Source of the DNA: Gemmatimonadota bacterium
Lineage (GTDB): Bacteria > JAAXHH01
Reading direction: 5' to 3'
DNA: 9,728 nt
NCBI GenBank assembly: GCA_026713285.1
Contig: JAPOOT010000180.1
Span: forward strand, 1-9,728
Both the position numbers and the translations under genes were made by a program. Positions 7,956 to 9,728 of the stretch are shown piece by piece; within the stretch, counting starts at the first letter, position 1, and each line of letters begins with the position of its first letter. Under the pieces are notes generated by a model. The model was not told where the DNA came from. It did no database searches and saw only the letters and a list, made by a program, of their open reading frames with translations.

Positions 7956-8033
7956 GGATGTCCACCACGCGTTCGTTCCGTCCCGGGTGTGCATTAAGCT
8001 TCCGTACCGAACGATTCCGCAGCGGATTTTCCG

Positions 8034-8045
8034 CAAGCGCGCTTG
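8034..8045. promoter_or_regulatory. 12-bp perfect palindrome, possible operator
   Basis: CAAGCGCGCTTG reads the same on both strands. It lies in the predicted kinase-gene leader, about 95 bp upstream of the TTG start and below the candidate promoter. A dimeric regulator could bind it, but OmpR-type proteins usually prefer direct repeats, so the link to the adjacent regulator is weak. Confidence 0.35.
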
Positions 8046-8122
8046 ACATCGCGAAATCCCGCTTTAAAGGCGAGAAAACGCGTATTAGTCTCCAAATAAC
8101 GAAACCATTACACACGTTTGTC

Positions 8123-8151
8123 ACTAAAAATCTGATATTTTGCCCTGTCTA
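8123..8151 (-). promoter_or_regulatory. Candidate promoter of the kinase gene
   Basis: On the minus strand TAGACA (five of six consensus bases, 8151-8146) is followed after 17 bp by TTTAGT (four of six, 8128-8123). Transcription would begin near 8115, leaving a long leader of about 175 nt. A weaker alternative with GTGACA lies just downstream on the same strand. The AT-rich surroundings favour a promoter here. Confidence 0.45.
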
Positions 8152-8279
8152 CAGTTTACTTTTAACATAACCGCTAACGTAGCCGTCGGCCGCACGGACA
8201 CCCGTTCGGCATCCGTCCACCAAAGGTTCATTGTGGAAAGTATGGTCAGTCGTCGCCGTGCGTTTCTCCCTTAATCGGC

Positions 8280-8306
8280 TTGTGATCGCGGTCGCATGGT
8301 TATAAT
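8280..8306 (+). promoter_or_regulatory. Promoter of the exported-protein gene
   Basis: A perfect -10, TATAAT, lies at 8301-8306. The best -35 candidate is TTGTGA (8280-8285) with a short 15-bp spacer. Transcription would start near 8313, about 35 nt before the ATG at 8348. The -10 is convincing; the poor -35 spacing suggests activator dependence. Confidence 0.5.
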
Positions 8307-8347
8307 ATGGTAAGTTGGTCGATATCATCTCCCCGGATCCGTATGCC

Positions 8348-9728
8348 ATGCGAATCAAACTGATTGTCTGCCTGATTTTCTTCCTGGCGACCAATTACTC
8401 CGCAAGCGCGCGGCAGGAGCCGTCCGCCGGACCAAGCGGCGATCCCCGCCTGCTCGTCGTCGACTACGCCACGGCCTATCCGGAAGAGCACGCCGGGATG
8501 ATTCGGGCGTTTTCGGAAGCGGGGTTCGACGTCGACTACCGGCCATACTACCCGGCCATGGTCGAACGGGACGTCCGGGACTACGACGCCATCGTGCTGC
8601 TGGGCGGCGGCGATCCGGGCATGAGCATCCAGGAAGTGGACCTGGCCATCAACTTCGTGTCGCGCGGCAAAGTGCTCGTGCTGGCGATGCCTTCCGACGG
8701 GCCCTACGGCGAGCGGAGGAAAGTCAATCCCGGCGTCCACGACCGGTACCAGTTCAACGAGATCCTGGCCCGGCTGAACATCAACCTGCACGGGCTGAAC
8801 GCCGACCACGAAACCAGTCCCGTCCTGAACCCCGTGGTCTATTTCGAAATTGCCGACGGCCACCCGGCCGGGCGGGGCATGGCCGGCAGCGTGGCCGCCC
8901 GCGCCGGCACCCGGCTGCTCGTGGGCGACGGCGCCGAGCCGCTGCTCGTGGAACCTGAAGCGCCGGATCCTGGAGAGGAGATCGAAACGGAACCCGCGCC
9001 CGAACCCGAATACCGCGTTGTCCGGCGTACCTTGCGTATCTCCCCCGCGGACGCGATGGCGGGAGAAGACGTCGAACTGTTGCTGCGCGGCGACCAGGAA
9101 CTGCGGACCAGTCTGCAGTACCGGAACCGGGACCGGCTCGTGCCGGTGGACTGGACCACGGCGAGATTCAAGGGCAGGGTGGAAGGCGTTTCAGACGCGA
9201 AGGATACGCTGACCGTGCGCATGTCGGGAAACCGCTGGGGATCCGAATACGCGCTGGTGGGCGTTCCGGTGGGGGTCATCGCCGCCGCTTTCGCCGAACG
9301 GGAGATCCGGGAGGAGATCCGGTCGGCCGAAAACCTGGAAACCATGCGGGGCGACGAGGAGACCTTCGGCCGCATGGCGGTAGCGGCCGCGGGACGGACC
9401 GGCCGGCTGAACGAGGGATTCGTCCTTGCCGTTGACCGCCAGGTGCTTTCCGGGCTCGACCGGCCCTTGCCGCCCCTGGGCATCCGCCCCGGGGCATCCG
9501 GCCAGGAAGGACTGGATGATTTTCTGGACGGACTCGCGAGCTACGTCCGCACGCTGGCCGATTCCCCCGGGAACTGGTCTCCCGGACACGACTATGCCAC
9601 GGCCCAGATGCCCGGCAACCGGAAACCGGATTTCTCCCTCAACAACGTATCCATAAGGACGGCGGCGCCCGAACGGGTCCGGGTGCTCAGCAGCGCGGCG
9701 TTTGATCCCGGCGACTCGGCAGACACCG
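8348..9728 (+). CDS. Exported protein with GATase1/ThuA-like domain (cut by the window edge)
   Basis: The first 460 residues are visible and the frame runs off the right edge. The N-terminus, MRIKLIVCLIFFLATNYSASA, is a clear Sec signal peptide with likely cleavage after A21. Residues about 34-200 form an alternating alpha/beta domain: RLLVVDYATAYPEEH, then AFSEAGFDVDYRPYYP, then YDAIVLLGGGDPG (79-91) and KVLVLAMPSDGPYG (108-121). The pattern is like class I glutamine-amidotransferase or ThuA-type flavodoxin-like folds, but no cysteine occurs after residue 8, so an amidotransferase nucleophile is absent. A Pro/Glu-rich linker (about 202-221) leads to a region I do not recognise (about 222-460), perhaps beta-rich at first. 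The ATG at 8348 has only a partial Shine-Dalgarno (GGA, 9-10 nt upstream), but the nearby ATG at 8343 closes after six codons. The gene diverges from the kinase/regulator. Function unknown; any enzymatic role probably lies in the missing C-terminal part. Confidence 0.75.
   Translation, partial: MRIKLIVCLIFFLATNYSASARQEPSAGPSGDPRLLVVDYATAYPEEHAGMIRAFSEAGFDVDYRPYYPAMVERDVRDYDAIVLLGGGDPGMSIQEVDLAINFVSRGKVLVLAMPSDGPYGERRKVNPGVHDRYQFNEILARLNINLHGLNADHETSPVLNPVVYFEIADGHPAGRGMAGSVAARAGTRLLVGDGAEPLLVEPEAPDPGEEIETEPAPEPEYRVVRRTLRISPADAMAGEDVELLLRGDQELRTSLQYRNRDRLVPVDWTTARFKGRVEGVSDAKDTLTVRMSGNRWGSEYALVGVPVGVIAAAFAEREIREEIRSAENLETMRGDEETFGRMAVAAAGRTGRLNEGFVLAVDRQVLSGLDRPLPPLGIRPGASGQEGLDDFLDGLASYVRTLADSPGNWSPGHDYATAQMPGNRKPDFSLNNVSIRTAAPERVRVLSSAAFDPGDSADT

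Larger units (their letters stand above)
7940..8347. other. Divergent control region between kinase and exported-protein genes
   Basis: This 408-bp gap has no credible gene. It is clearly more AT-rich than its surroundings between about 8060 and 8170. It holds a candidate promoter on each strand, a 12-bp palindrome, a small GCGGA-TTT-TCCGC inverted repeat (8022-8034) and four TTCCG-starting heptamers (7976, 8000, 8015, 8029). A second plus-strand TTGACA (8043-8048) overlaps the palindrome but has a poor -10. The only plus-strand mini-frame with a start, at about 8242, encodes just ten residues. I see no tRNA or riboswitch fold. Confidence 0.55.

Noticed and set aside
8242..8274. Leader peptide in the kinase/exported-protein gap
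   Set aside because: It is ten codons with a purine-rich stretch only 1 nt before the ATG, and has no attenuator-like composition.
8300..8863. Minus-strand open frame of 187 codons across the start of the exported-protein gene
   Set aside because: It is antisense to a signal peptide and a recognisable alpha/beta domain, and it crosses the TATAAT promoter region.

Overview
The window is 9.7 kb of GC-rich bacterial DNA with densely packed genes that look chromosomal. I see no transposase, integrase, phage gene, CRISPR array, rRNA or tRNA. An exported beta-strand-rich protein with an outer-membrane-type end, a second protein with a Sec signal peptide, and readable TTGACA/TATAAT-type promoters suggest a diderm bacterium. 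The gene mix (zinc-ribbon threonine synthase, AcnA-type aconitase, a DUF1207-like protein, and a soluble kinase fused to a receiver and DNA-binding domain) would fit an uncultured lineage such as Gemmatimonadota or Latescibacterota. That placement is a guess; nothing here fixes the taxon.

Layout. (1) Minus strand, 1-265: N-terminal part of a threonine synthase, cut by the left edge. (2) 266-436: a GC-rich spacer with a 24-bp tandem repeat. (3) Minus strand, 437-1321: an exported DUF1207-like protein. (4) 1322-1592: a divergent promoter region with two back-to-back TTGACA boxes and a small inverted repeat between them. (5) Plus strand, 1593-4364: a complete aconitase with all three iron-sulfur cysteines. 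(6) 4365-4526: a spacer beginning in a 33-bp duplication that includes the aconitase stop codon. (7) Plus strand, 4527-5525: a complete type I glyceraldehyde-3-phosphate dehydrogenase. (8) Minus strand, 5543-7939: a 798-residue GAF-PAS-HisKA-HATPase-receiver-winged-helix protein, convergent with GAPDH across only 17 bp. (9) 7940-8347: a comparatively AT-rich divergent regulatory region. (10) Plus strand, from 8348 past the right edge: an exported protein with a GATase1/ThuA-like N-terminal domain.

The first half is central metabolism: the threonine end of amino-acid synthesis, the citrate-isocitrate step and the triose-phosphate oxidation step. Aconitase and GAPDH share a strand and may be co-transcribed. 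The signalling gene and the exported-protein gene diverge from one control region, so the kinase/regulator may control itself and that neighbour; this is inference.

The most notable items are the kinase-receiver-winged-helix fusion and the three separate short tandem duplications at or just beyond gene 3' ends. I do not see convincing evidence of a wholly new defence or mobile system.
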